A stretch of 64,000 bases of DNA from Lentilactobacillus buchneri (GCF_018314255.1 NZ_CP073066.1:434001-498000); one strand, 5' to 3'. Counted from the stretch's first letter, positions 42,141-50,416 are shown. Program-made: numbers and translations. Notes: generated by a model from the sequence alone, not told the origin.

Positions 42141-43124
42141 TTAGTACTTGATAATCATTGTGCCAACAGTTAATCCGCCGCCAAATCCGGATAGGGCGAT
42201 GACATCCCCCCTTTTAATGCGTTGTTTGGCGACCAGCTCAGCAAGCAAAATCGGTTCGCTGGCCGCTGATGTGTTGCCATATTCATTGATATTGACAGGA
42301 AATTGATTCATCGAAGCGCCCAAAGTATCGGCAATCTTTTCGATGATCCGTTCGTTTGCCTGATGTAAGACGAAGCAGTCGATGTCATCAATGGTCAGGT
42401 TTGCCTTCTCAAGGGCACGGTTAATTGATTCTGGAACATTCTTAACCGCGAAACCATAAACGCGATGGCCATTCATTTTGAAAAATGGCGAGTAGCTGGT
42501 TTCCGGTGCGGCAAATGGTGACTTAACGCCAACTTGGCCAGCTGTTAAATGCTTACCCAGCTTACCCAACGTCTTCAAGTCCTCAGAGATAAACGAACCG
42601 GACTCACTAGATTGGTTGGTCATCAATACCCCAGCCGCGCCATCGCCAAACAAGACGGCCGTCGAACGATCATGCCAATCCAAAAGCTTACTTAATGTCT
42701 CGGCCCCAATCAAAATGGCGTGCATCGGCCGATCAGCTTTCAACATCTGACGAACGACCTTCAAGCCGTAGACAAACCCTGAGCAGGCCGCGTCGATATC
42801 AAAGGCAATCGCCTGATCAGCACCCAGGTTGCCTTGAACCATGGCACTGACTGACGGTGTCAAATAATCCGGTGACATGGTAGCGACAACGATTAGATCA
42901 ATCTCAGTGGGTTTGAGGCCGCTTTTTGCCAACAGCTTTGTCGCAACCGCGGTCGCCAGTGAACTGGTCGTCTCTTCAACGGCAACGTGACGCCGCTTGA
43001 TTCCGGTTCGTTGAGTAATCCACGCATCAGAAGTATCCATCATCGATGAAAGCTCATCGTTATCAACCACGCGCTGTGGAACTGAACTGGCAGTCTCAAT
43101 GATTTTGAAATCTTCAAAGGTCAT
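42141..43124 (-). CDS. fabH: 3-oxoacyl-ACP synthase III
   Basis: Starts fatty-acid synthesis by condensing acetyl-CoA with malonyl-ACP. The 327 residues match. Cys-His-Asn set: DIDAACSGFVYGL (Cys near 113), FVLHQANERI (His near 250) and EYGNTSAAS (Asn near 280); SGFGGGLTVG near the end. Start overlaps the fabT stop by 4 bases (ATGA), so FabT and FabH are coupled. Confidence 0.96.
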   Translation of the reverse strand: MTFEDFKIIETASSVPQRVVDNDELSSMMDTSDAWITQRTGIKRRHVAVEETTSSLATAVATKLLAKSGLKPTEIDLIVVATMSPDYLTPSVSAMVQGNLGADQAIAFDIDAACSGFVYGLKVVRQMLKADRPMHAILIGAETLSKLLDWHDRSTAVLFGDGAAGVLMTNQSSESGSFISEDLKTLGKLGKHLTAGQVGVKSPFAAPETSYSPFFKMNGHRVYGFAVKNVPESINRALEKANLTIDDIDCFVLHQANERIIEKIADTLGASMNQFPVNINEYGNTSAASEPILLAELVAKQRIKRGDVIALSGFGGGLTVGTMIIKY

Positions 43125-43588
43125 TTTGCAGATACCTCATCAATAAAGTCTTCCAGGTTAACCATCGCCTGCTTGATCAACCGAATGTCGTCATCGTCAA
43201 AGCCCCTCAAGAACCGTTTGACCAACAATTTATGAAACGCGTCATGGGCCCGATACAACAATCGCCCCTTACTGGTCAATCCCAGATTGATAATCCGGTG
43301 ATCTTCCTGGTTGGCGATTCGCATCACATACCCTTTGCGTTCCAAATTATTCAAATTGGCGGTCAAAGTTCCTTTGCTCAATTTCAAAATGTGGGCCACT
43401 TCCGAGGTTGTCTTTCGATCATGCAGGCCAATGGTATGAACCAAGTGAACTTCCTTCGCAGTAATGTCTTTGAACCGACTTTTTCGAATTTCGCTCTCCT
43501 CAATCCGCATGATGCTGTCGTAGACGTTGATGAGCGACTCATTGATAAAGTCGGTATCTTTTTTGATTTCATCACTTTGCGAATTCAT
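43121..43588 (-). CDS. fabT: MarR-family fatty-acid biosynthesis regulator FabT
   Basis: Repressor of fatty-acid synthesis genes that, in related Firmicutes, acts when bound to acyl-ACP. The 155 residues form a winged-helix MarR protein: DITAKEVHLVHTIG, the recognition helix LKLSKGTLTANLNNLERKGYV and the wing NQEDHRIINLGLTSKG. It lies second in the fab operon after fabZ, the usual place in lactobacilli, lactococci and streptococci. Two palindromes of the FabT type (TTTGA-N-TATCAAA-like) lie upstream of fabZ, so autoregulation is likely. Confidence 0.92.
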   Translation of the reverse strand: MNSQSDEIKKDTDFINESLINVYDSIMRIEESEIRKSRFKDITAKEVHLVHTIGLHDRKTTSEVAHILKLSKGTLTANLNNLERKGYVMRIANQEDHRIINLGLTSKGRLLYRAHDAFHKLLVKRFLRGFDDDDIRLIKQAMVNLEDFIDEVSAK

Positions 43589-43612
43589 TTCTTAGCTCCC
43601 CTAGACTGATAA

Positions 43613-44059
43613 TTAAATTTTCTTCTTTGGATCAGGGACAATAAAGGTTAATTCTGCAGAGCAGGCGACTTTGTCATCAACCTTGGCTTCACACTTAACT
43701 TTGCCCATGTTCTCACGCTGCTTTTCCATGGTAACGTGAAGTTTTAAGACATCCCCTGGGCGAACAACTTTTCTAAACTTGGCATTGTCAATTGCGCCAA
43801 GATAAGCTGTTTTGCCTTTGTACTTTTCAGTTTTCAAAATCAAGATTGAAGCCGCTTGAGCCAATGATTCAATAATCAAGACACCAGGCATCACGGGATT
43901 TCCGGGGAAATGGCCCTGGAAAAATTCCTCGTTAATCGTGACGTTCTTGGTAACCACAATTGACTCACCGGGGTTTAATTCATCAACTTTATCCATAAAC
44001 AAAATTGGATACCGGTTGGGAATTAAATCCATAATTTCAGATGCATCTAATACACTCAT
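43613..44059 (-). CDS. fabZ: 3-hydroxyacyl-ACP dehydratase FabZ
   Basis: Dehydrates 3-hydroxyacyl-ACP to trans-2-enoyl-ACP; related Lactobacillales enzymes of this position (FabN type) can also isomerise the double bond for unsaturated fatty acids, which cannot be judged here. The 148 residues show IPNRYPILFMDKVDELNPGES, the catalytic His50 in FFQGHFPGNPVMPGVLIIE and Glu64 in the same stretch. Unlike the second copy at 38039, its active site is complete. First gene of the operon; RBS AAAGGAAG. The promoter with FabT-like palindromes lies 130-160 bases upstream. Confidence 0.95.
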   Translation of the reverse strand: MSVLDASEIMDLIPNRYPILFMDKVDELNPGESIVVTKNVTINEEFFQGHFPGNPVMPGVLIIESLAQAASILILKTEKYKGKTAYLGAIDNAKFRKVVRPGDVLKLHVTMEKQRENMGKVKCEAKVDDKVACSAELTFIVPDPKKKI

Positions 44060-44105
44060 TGATTTCTTCCTTTCACTTACAGGGTGGTCAATGCCATTTA
44101 AAATT

Positions 44106-44124
44106 TAGTTCGACTATCAAACTA
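44106..44124 (-). promoter_or_regulatory. Second FabT-like palindrome in the fab leader
   Basis: TAGTTCGACTATCAAACTA, an imperfect copy of the upstream palindrome, about 47 bases before the fabZ start. Confidence 0.6.
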
Positions 44125-44184
44125 TTAGCTAAAACTAAACGCTCAAAATTGACATTTACCGAGGTTCTTTTCGGAACACACAAC

Positions 44185-44221
44185 ATAATAACCTAATTTA
44201 GTTTGAATATCAAACTAAATT
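44185..44221 (-). promoter_or_regulatory. fab operon promoter with FabT-like operator
   Basis: On the minus strand TTGATA (44208-44213) and TATTAT (44185-44190) are 17 bases apart. The -35 lies inside a perfect palindrome 44195-44221 with arms AATTTAGTTTGA and TCAAACTAAATT around ATA. This matches the known FabT box form (TTTGA..ATCAAA), so repression by FabT is strongly suggested. Confidence 0.8.
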
Positions 44222-44326
44222 TCAATACAACGTGTTGCGTTTCTGAAGTTTACCACAAAAGGCCTTCTGTGACTAGTCGTCCGGAAATGGCAGACGTCTT
44301 TCTTTTGAACTTGCGGGTTGGCCTAA
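44222..44326. other. Intergenic, no gene seen
   Basis: Lies between the fab promoter and the terminator of the convergent-direction deo/pdp transcripts. No coding sequence or known RNA was recognised; a GTCTTTCTTTT stretch with a weak hairpin is the only structure. Confidence 0.4.
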
Positions 44327-44370
44327 CAAAAAGGCCGAGACATAACTCATTATCGGTTATATCTCGGCCT
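44327..44370 (-). terminator. Terminator at the end of the pdp repeat region
   Basis: GGCCGAGACATAAC pairs with GTTATATCTCGGCC (one mismatch); on the minus strand followed by TTTTTG. It is positioned to end transcripts that leave pdp and cross the tandem repeats. Confidence 0.75.
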
Positions 44371-44418
44371 CGCTTATGTGCGACTTTTGTGAATTCCACT
44401 GTTATCTAGTTAAAACGT

Positions 44419-44886
44419 GGGAAAGAGGACAGCAACTAAATTTAAGGCGCTCCAGCCGAAAATCTGACTCGGTTTCCTGGTGTCTTTCTTTTATTTGGAT
44501 TAAACCTGTGAAAGAGGACAGCAATCGAAATTTAAGCCGCTCCAGCCGAAAACCTGACTCGGTTTCCTGGTGTCTTACTTTTATTTGGATTAAACCTGTG
44601 AAAGAGGACAGCAACTGAATTTTAAGGCGCTCCACCCGAAAACCTAACTCGGTTTCCTGGTGTCTTACTTTTATTTAGATTAAACCTGTGAAAGAGGACA
44701 GCAATCGAAATTTAAGGCGCTCCAGCCGAAAACCTAACTCGGTTTCCTGGTGTTTTACTGTTATTTGGATTAAACGTGTGAAAGAGGACAGCAATTGAAA
44801 TTTAAGCCACTCCAGCCGAAAACCTGACTCGGTTTCCGTCTGGAGTGGCTTAAATTTCGATTGCTAAACGTCCTCTTTCACACTCT
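44419..44886 (-). repeat. About 90-bp tandem repeat array ending in a long palindrome
   Basis: Five units begin near 44419, 44508, 44598, 44688 and 44778 (spacing 89, 90, 90, 90). Each holds GAAAGAGGACAGCAA, AAATTTAAG.CGCTCCA.CCG, CTCGGTTTCC and usually TTATTTGGATTAAAC. The last unit, next to pdp, is completed by its own reverse complement, giving a ~105-base near-perfect palindrome (44778-44884) whose outer edge reads AGAGTGTGA on the minus strand, the same start as the 3' elements of gntP and opuAC. Because 90 is divisible by 3 the array yields open frames, which I regard as spurious. Confidence 0.9.
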
Positions 44887-44890
44887 GTTT

Positions 44891-46192
44891 TTATTCAACT
44901 GTTTCATAAACCAACGTTGGTTTGTTGGCGGACTCAGAGATTTCAATATTGTCATACAACCGCTTCTTAATGTCATCGACATCGTCACGATTGCTATATA
45001 TTGTCAGCAGTGACTCCCCGGCTTTGACCTGGTCGCCAATCTTCTTATGCAGCATAATGCCAACCGCGTAGTCCAGCTGGTCATCGGCCTTCTGCCGGCC
45101 ACCGCCCAAGAGCATGCTGGCAATCCCTATCTCATCAGCCACAATTTTGGAAACGACGCCGCTGCTTGGTGCGGGCAGGTCAATCTTGAATTGAGCTTGC
45201 GGTAAGACATGTTCTGGATCGTCAATGACTGCCGGATCGCCGCCCTGATCCGCGATCATTGCGCGGAGTCGCTCCAACGCCTGACCGTTATGGATCACTG
45301 CGGTACATTTTTGCTGGCCTTCTTCAGTCGTTTCCGCTTGGCCACCCATAACTGCCATGTAGCCGCCAATCACGACGATCAATTTTTCCAAATCTGCCGG
45401 CCCATTGCCCTTTAGCAAATCAATTGATTCTTGGATTTCCAGCGCGTTACCAACTGCATCACCCAGCGGCTGATTCATGTCGGTAATCAGCGCCATACAC
45501 TGCATGCCGACACCTTTGCCAATCTCAACCAAGGCTTTAGCCAGCGCTCTTGAATCGTCCAGGGTCTTCATGAAAGCTCCCGCACCGGTTTTCACATCAA
45601 TGACCAGCGCGTCTGCCCCCGAAGCAATCTTCTTACTCATAATTGAACTGGCAATCAATGGAATAGAGTCGACCGTATCGGTGACATCCCGCAAGGCATA
45701 AATCTTTTTGTCTGCCGGGGCAATATTCCCAGTTGCGCCAATAATTGCCAGTTGGTCTTTTTTAAGTTGGGCAATAAAGTCATCCTCGCTAATTTCAACC
45801 TGATACCCTGGGATTGCTTCCAGCTTGTCCAATGTTCCGCCGGTATGTCCAAGCCCCCGGCCGGAAATCATCGGTACCGGAATTCCAAGAGCGGCTACCA
45901 CGGCTGCCAATGGAATACTCGTCTTGTCGCCAACCCCTCCCGTGGAATGCTTATCGACTTTCACGCCGGGAATTTGGCTCAAGTCCAAATGGTCACCGGA
46001 TTTCATCATCGTCATAGTCAATTTGGCTTGTTCCTCGCTGGTCATCCCTTGGAAGAAGATTGCCATCAATAAGGCACTAATTTGATAATCCGGAATGTCG
46101 CCCGAAACCACCCCATCGACAAAAAATTGAATCTGCTCATCTGTCAGCTGTTTACCAGCTCGTTTGGTGTGAATTACGTCTACCATTCTCAT
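44891..46192 (-). CDS. pdp: Pyrimidine-nucleoside phosphorylase
   Basis: Splits thymidine, uridine and deoxyuridine with phosphate into base and (deoxy)ribose-1-phosphate. The 433 residues match. Phosphate/nucleoside site KVDKHSTGGVGDKTSIPLA, SGRGLGHTGGTLDKLEAIPG, the family loop VDVKTGAGAFMK-like (VIDVKTGAGAFM), and a C-terminal PYNP domain. AAGGAG precedes the ATG. It is last in the deo cluster, after the regulator, separated from it by 103 bases containing a hairpin. Its stop codon is followed at once by the AGAGTGTGA element. Confidence 0.95.
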   Translation of the reverse strand: MRMVDVIHTKRAGKQLTDEQIQFFVDGVVSGDIPDYQISALLMAIFFQGMTSEEQAKLTMTMMKSGDHLDLSQIPGVKVDKHSTGGVGDKTSIPLAAVVAALGIPVPMISGRGLGHTGGTLDKLEAIPGYQVEISEDDFIAQLKKDQLAIIGATGNIAPADKKIYALRDVTDTVDSIPLIASSIMSKKIASGADALVIDVKTGAGAFMKTLDDSRALAKALVEIGKGVGMQCMALITDMNQPLGDAVGNALEIQESIDLLKGNGPADLEKLIVVIGGYMAVMGGQAETTEEGQQKCTAVIHNGQALERLRAMIADQGGDPAVIDDPEHVLPQAQFKIDLPAPSSGVVSKIVADEIGIASMLLGGGRQKADDQLDYAVGIMLHKKIGDQVKAGESLLTIYSNRDDVDDIKKRLYDNIEISESANKPTLVYETVE

Positions 46193-46251
46193 TGTGGATT
46201 CTCCTTTGATTTTTCATTTAAAATAAAGCGTTTTCATTTGAGCGTTGAACA

Positions 46252-46291
46252 AACGCCCAACCCTGATTGGTTCGAATATGGATTGGGCGTT
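46252..46291 (-). terminator. Hairpin between the deo regulator and pdp
   Basis: AACGCCCAA and TTGGGCGTT pair around a 22-base loop; the minus strand continues TTTGTTC. The weak T-run suggests partial termination, lowering pdp relative to upstream genes. Confidence 0.5.
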
Positions 46292-46295
46292 GCCG

Positions 46296-47243
46296 TTAAT
46301 AATCTAGTAAGAGTTGTGCCAAACTTTGATCCAGAATTGCGCAATTGGTGTAGTGCGCATTGATTGCCGCATGGACTGCTGCCGCCTTTCGATTGCCGCT
46401 GGCGACCAAGATTGCGTGCGGCTTATCTTTTAAATCATCCAGCTGAATGCCGATGGTCCGATCGTTGATTTCTTTTGAGACAATTTGGCCATTTTCATCA
46501 ACAAAGCGTGAAAAAATATCGCCGACAGCCAGTCGCTGAATTTCAGCTTTTTCCTGATCATTGAAATACCCAAGTTGGAAAATCAATGCCTCTGATCGAA
46601 CAGTCCCGACAGTAAACAAGGCAACGTTGGCTCGGCGCCCAAGATCAAGAATGTGTTTGATATGCCGGTCGGTTTCAACCATTTCCTTGGTGACTTGGTT
46701 ATCAAATATCACCGGCAGCGGCAGATACTCGGGATGGGTATGATAGGCTTTTGCCAATTCATTGACAGACTCATAGGCCCAGGTTTTTTCCTGGGAATGA
46801 CTGATACTACCTTTGAGTTGAACCACCTGAACGCCGGCAATATCCTGCTCTTCGAGTTGCTTGGTAACCGAATGAATGGTTTCCCCCCAGCCAATCCCGA
46901 TGATGTCACCAGCTTGAACGTTGGCAGACAAAAAGTCGGCGGTATAGCGGCCAACACCGTCTTGAATACTGACGGTCCCGCCGTAATTGTTTGGCACCAC
47001 ATGGAATTCAATTCCGTACTTATCACTCAACTGTTTGGACAACACCTGCGAATCAACCAAGGGATTGACAATCTGGATCTTCACCAAACCGTTATCCTTG
47101 GCATATTGCAGCAATCGTGACACCGTCGGGCGGGAGACCCCCAATCGAGCGGCAATTTCGATTTGACTCAAATTATCCTGAAAGTATAATTCGGCCACGC
47201 GCAAGCTTTGTTTGAGTTTGGTGATGTCCTTAATTTCATCCAT
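46296..47243 (-). CDS. deoR: SorC/DeoR-type regulator of deoxynucleoside catabolism
   Basis: A 315-residue regulator like B. subtilis DeoR, which belongs to the SorC family and responds to deoxyribose-5-phosphate. The N-terminal helix-turn-helix reads DNLSQIEIAARLGVSRPTVSRLLQYA (about 22-48). The C-terminal sugar-phosphate domain shows GIGWGETIHSV and a typical SorC stretch GTVRSEALIFQLGYF. It is embedded between deoD and pdp, so it probably represses its own operon in the absence of deoxynucleosides. Confidence 0.88.
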   Translation of the reverse strand: MDEIKDITKLKQSLRVAELYFQDNLSQIEIAARLGVSRPTVSRLLQYAKDNGLVKIQIVNPLVDSQVLSKQLSDKYGIEFHVVPNNYGGTVSIQDGVGRYTADFLSANVQAGDIIGIGWGETIHSVTKQLEEQDIAGVQVVQLKGSISHSQEKTWAYESVNELAKAYHTHPEYLPLPVIFDNQVTKEMVETDRHIKHILDLGRRANVALFTVGTVRSEALIFQLGYFNDQEKAEIQRLAVGDIFSRFVDENGQIVSKEINDRTIGIQLDDLKDKPHAILVASGNRKAAAVHAAINAHYTNCAILDQSLAQLLLDY

Positions 47244-47263
47244 GTGATCGCTCCAATTTCTCT

Positions 47264-47977
47264 TTATGACATATTTTTAATGGCGGTTTCCAGTGATAAT
47301 CTGGCCATTTCATCAAATGACGTTTCCCGTTCCTTGGCGGGGAGGGCTTCGCCGGTCAGCAAATGATCACTGACCGTCAGAATGGTCAGTGCGCGAATGT
47401 GATGTTTGGCAGCCAGCAAATATAGCCCGGAGGTTTCCATTTCAGTTGCCAAAACGCCATAATCAATTAATTTGTGGATATCCAACTCATCGTTGTAGAA
47501 ACGATCAGCGGCAAAAATGTTGCCCACCTTGGTGTTAATTCCCATTTGTTGCGCGGTATGGTAAGCGGAATCCAGCAGGCCAAAATCAGCAATTGGCGAG
47601 TAGTACATTCCTGGGCCAAAGGTGTTTTGAATGATCGATGAATCGGTGGTCCCGGATTGGCCCAAAATGACGTCACGGATCTTCACGTCTGGACTCATCC
47701 CACCACATGACCCAACCCGATAAATGGTCTTAACCCCATATTCTTTAATGAGTTCAGTCGTATAAATAGCCAAGGATGGAATCCCCATCCCAGATCCCTG
47801 AACCGAAATTCGGTGACCCTTATAAGTTCCAGTATACCCGAACATGTTTCGGACTTCACTGTAGCGGACAGGATTGTCCAGATAAGTTTCAGCAATGAAC
47901 TTTGCCCGCAGTGGATCTCCAGGCATTAAAACTGTGTCGGCGATTTCGCCGGGCTTTGCGCCAATATGTGTACTCAT
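47264..47977 (-). CDS. deoD: Purine-nucleoside phosphorylase
   Basis: Phosphorolyses purine (deoxy)nucleosides to base and (deoxy)ribose-1-phosphate. The 237 residues match the hexameric bacterial type. The start HIGAKPGEIADTVLMPGDPLRAKFIAE contains the conserved His and phosphate-binding Gly/Arg; also RVGSCGGMS, the nucleoside-site EMETSGLY, and SDH near residue 203 for base recognition. 14 bases after deoB. Confidence 0.95.
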   Translation of the reverse strand: MSTHIGAKPGEIADTVLMPGDPLRAKFIAETYLDNPVRYSEVRNMFGYTGTYKGHRISVQGSGMGIPSLAIYTTELIKEYGVKTIYRVGSCGGMSPDVKIRDVILGQSGTTDSSIIQNTFGPGMYYSPIADFGLLDSAYHTAQQMGINTKVGNIFAADRFYNDELDIHKLIDYGVLATEMETSGLYLLAAKHHIRALTILTVSDHLLTGEALPAKERETSFDEMARLSLETAIKNMS

Positions 47978-47991
47978 ATGATTGCCTCCGT

Positions 47992-49188
47992 TTATTTCAA
48001 ATCAGCCAGAAAACTATCGCCAACCCCATTGCCGGCAACGTTAAAGTTATCCAGCACGGTTGCGCCAAAATCGGCAAAGGTTTTACGGATGCCTAAGCTA
48101 TCGGCATGTTGCATTGAAGGTGAATAGGCCAGCAATGGCACCAGTTCGCGGGTATGATCGGTGCCTTTAAAACCTGGATCGTTGCCGTGATCGGCCGTGA
48201 TCAGCAGCAGGTCGTCGTCCTTCAAATTCTTCAGCACCGTTCCCAAACGTTTGTCAAAATCCATTAAGGCTTGGCCAAAGCCAATGGGATTACGGCGGTG
48301 GCCGTACATTGCGTCAAAGTCGACCAAGTTGGTGAAGCAAAAGCCGGTAAAGTCTTCTGCCATCACGTGGTCAACGTGATCCATGCCGTCCATATTACTT
48401 TCATTATGGTAGCCTTCATCAATTCCGTGGCCTGAGAAAATATCGTTGATTTTACCGATCCCAACGGTGTGGACCCCCGCCTTCTGCAGGTCGTCCAAAT
48501 CAGTCGTGCCAGTCGGCTCCAACGTGAAGTCGTGCCGGTTGGCAGTCCGAGTGAAATGATCCTTATCCGGACCAACGTATGGGCGTGCAATGATCCGGCC
48601 AACCGTGTATTCGGGACCGTTGACCAACGTTCTGGCATACTCGCAAATTTTATAGAGTTCTTCAAGCGGGATGACGTCTTCGTGGGCGGCAATTTGGAGA
48701 ACTGAGTCACCGGACGTGTAAACAATCAGATCCCCAGTCTTCATCTGTTGCTCCCCGAGTTCCGCAATAATCTTGGTGCCGGATTCGGGCCGGTTACCAA
48801 TAATTTTACGGCCTGAAAAATCTGCCAAGTTTTTGAGAATCTCTTCCGGGAACCCATTTGGAAAGGTGCTCAAGGGCTTTTCAACCGGCAACCCCATCAT
48901 TTCCCAGTGGCCGTCCATACTGTCTTTGCCGGCGGAAATTTCTTGCATCTTACCATAGTAGCCGATTGGTGAAGTCACTTTGTCGACGCCTTCAATTGCC
49001 GTTTGGCGCAAATTGGAAATGCCAAGTTTTTGTAAATTGGGAATCTGCAGCTTTCCCTCATAAGCCTCGCCAACGTGTCCCAAAGTGTCTGAACCGACAT
49101 CGCCGAATTTAGCAGCATCTGGTGCTTCGCCTGTTCCAACTGAGTCCATTACGATGCCAAAAATGCGTTTATATTTCTTAACTGTCAT
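47992..49188 (-). CDS. deoB: Phosphopentomutase
   Basis: Converts (deoxy)ribose-1-phosphate to the 5-phosphate. The 398 residues match. Alkaline-phosphatase-like metal sites: [14 protein letters not shown] at the N-terminus and [18 protein letters not shown] near residue 330; [12 protein letters not shown] is also conserved. It links the phosphorylases (deoD, pdp) to the aldolase (deoC), and is second in the operon. Confidence 0.95.
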   Translation of the reverse strand: MTVKKYKRIFGIVMDSVGTGEAPDAAKFGDVGSDTLGHVGEAYEGKLQIPNLQKLGISNLRQTAIEGVDKVTSPIGYYGKMQEISAGKDSMDGHWEMMGLPVEKPLSTFPNGFPEEILKNLADFSGRKIIGNRPESGTKIIAELGEQQMKTGDLIVYTSGDSVLQIAAHEDVIPLEELYKICEYARTLVNGPEYTVGRIIARPYVGPDKDHFTRTANRHDFTLEPTGTTDLDDLQKAGVHTVGIGKINDIFSGHGIDEGYHNESNMDGMDHVDHVMAEDFTGFCFTNLVDFDAMYGHRRNPIGFGQALMDFDKRLGTVLKNLKDDDLLLITADHGNDPGFKGTDHTRELVPLLAYSPSMQHADSLGIRKTFADFGATVLDNFNVAGNGVGDSFLADLK

Positions 49189-49215
49189 CTAAATTCCTCC
49201 CCTACAACCAGCTGC

Positions 49216-49887
49216 TTAAGATAAAATCTTGACGGTTGCGCTGACACCTAACCGGCTGGCACCAGCTTCGATCATTGCCAAAGCTTCTTCTCGAGAATGA
49301 ATTCCACCGGAAGCCTTAACGCCCAACTTGTTGCCGACAGTCTTTCTCATTAAGGCAACGTTATGAAGGGTTGCCCCTTCCGAGCTAAAGCCGGTCGATG
49401 TCTTCACGTAATCAGCACCGGCAGCTTCAGAAGCGTGGCAGGCGTTGACAATTTGCTCGTCGTTCAATAATGATGTTTCAAAAATGACTTTGAGCATTTT
49501 GTGCTTGGCGTGAACCGCTTCAGCAACGGCTTGAATATCGGCAGTGACGTAATCGAGATTGCCGCCGATCAGTTCACCGACATTTAAAACCATGTCAATT
49601 TCTTCGGCACCGTCATCAATCGCCGTAATGGCTTCGTAAACTTTGGTTTCAGTGTTGGTTGCCCCGAGTGGGAAGCCGACAACCGTAATTGGGTTAACAG
49701 TTGTGTCCTTTAAAAGCTCGGCGGCAAGTGGAATCCAGTGTGAATTGATACAAACAGAAGCCGTATTATACTTGATTGCTTCTTCACAAGTTTGGCGAAT
49801 GCTGGCCTCAGTTGCCTCTGGTTTTAAGTTTGTGTGGTCCAAATACTTTGCGAGTTGAGCAGTCGTAATTTCTTTTGTCATGGTCAT
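49216..49887 (-). CDS. deoC: Deoxyribose-phosphate aldolase
   Basis: Cleaves 2-deoxyribose-5-phosphate to glyceraldehyde-3-phosphate and acetaldehyde. The 223 residues match. N-terminal LDHTNLKPEATE, EIDMVLNVGEL, Schiff-base Lys in ADYVKTSTGFS and the proton-shuttle Lys in GVKASGGI. First gene of the deo cluster, preceded by AAAGGGG and a promoter at 49916-49944. A second in-frame ATG two codons in is an alternative start. Confidence 0.95.
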   Translation of the reverse strand: MTMTKEITTAQLAKYLDHTNLKPEATEASIRQTCEEAIKYNTASVCINSHWIPLAAELLKDTTVNPITVVGFPLGATNTETKVYEAITAIDDGAEEIDMVLNVGELIGGNLDYVTADIQAVAEAVHAKHKMLKVIFETSLLNDEQIVNACHASEAAGADYVKTSTGFSSEGATLHNVALMRKTVGNKLGVKASGGIHSREEALAMIEAGASRLGVSATVKILS

Positions 49888-49915
49888 GTAACCCCTTTCA
49901 TTTCTTTACAAGGAT

Positions 49916-49944
49916 AGTTTACAGGAATTTAGAACATATGTAAA
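49916..49944 (-). promoter_or_regulatory. Promoter of the deo operon
   Basis: On the minus strand TTTACA (49939-49944) and TAAACT (49916-49921) are 17 bases apart; ACATATGT, an 8-base palindrome, overlaps the -35 side of the spacer. No clear long DeoR operator was seen. Confidence 0.55.
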
Positions 49945-50001
49945 GATGTTTGTTGAAATTTTGTTCTGTTATGTGAACTTGTGAGCTTTTAGTGGGTTGA
50001 T

Positions 50002-50034
50002 AAAAGCCATCGTCCTTGAGGGGCGGTGGCTTTT
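50002..50034 (-). terminator. Hairpin terminator between opuAC and deoC
   Basis: AAAAGCCATCG pairs with CGGTGGCTTTT (one wobble) and carries A- and T-runs on both sides. It probably stops opuA transcripts before deoC. Confidence 0.75.
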
Positions 50035-50164
50035 GGGAGGTGGGAATATTGATTAGTTTTACTTTCTGTTGTTGAAAACATCCATGGTTGCTTGTGCATG
50101 TTAAACGAGCTGGTTGGTGGAGATATCGATAATCCGAGCCTTGGTTGTCCCTACTTACATAGTG
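50035..50164. other. Intergenic, no gene seen
   Basis: About 130 bases between the terminator and the repeat modules; nothing recognised. Confidence 0.4.
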
Positions 50165-50287
50165 AAAATGTGCTCCGACGACCCTGATCCCTACTGCATA
50201 AAGCGAACCCTTCAATAAGGCACAGAACCACGCCTTATTGAAGGGTTCACTTTATGCTCCGGGATCACCCGGGTCTCGTCGCACTCT
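50165..50287 (-). repeat. AGAGTGYGA modular hairpin element, module B
   Basis: A 123-base module reading on the minus strand from AGAGTGCGA (50287) to GGAGCACATTTT (50165). The inner hairpin has 26-base arms GCATAAAGTGAACCCTTCAA... / ...GAAGGGTTCGCTTTATGC (50197-50256); the outer arms pair GGGATCA/TGATCCC-type sequences. Tandem to module A and equal in length, but with an unrelated hairpin sequence. Confidence 0.8.
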
Positions 50288-50293
50288 GTTCTG

Positions 50294-50416
50294 AAATGTG
50301 CTCCTCAGCCCAGCCCCTAACGCATAAGGCCGAAGCGCAAATCGATAAGCACACCCCGCTTATCAATTCGCCCTTCGGCCTTATACACCGGGGCTAACCG
50401 GGCTGACTCGCACTCT
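50294..50416 (-). repeat. AGAGTGYGA modular hairpin element, module A
   Basis: A 123-base module; on the minus strand it starts AGAGTGCGA overlapping the opuAC stop codon and ends GAGCACATTT. Outer arms are GGGCT..CCCCGG-type against GGGGCTGGGCTG. The inner hairpin pairs TATAAGGCCGAAGGGCGAAT with the matching strand down to 50321 with few mismatches. Confidence 0.8.

Noticed and set aside
44376..44635. Open frames with repeating protein motifs on both strands across the 90-bp array
   Set aside because: They follow from a repeat length divisible by three; no ribosome site, no conserved product, and the DNA pairs as hairpins.
44419..44886. Possible CRISPR array
   Set aside because: Unit-to-unit identity covers the entire 90 bases, there are no unique spacers of uniform size, and no cas genes are nearby.
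46250..46300. GGTTCGAAT near 46268 as a possible tRNA T-arm
   Set aside because: No acceptor or anticodon stem can be formed around it; it is the loop of the deoR-pdp hairpin.
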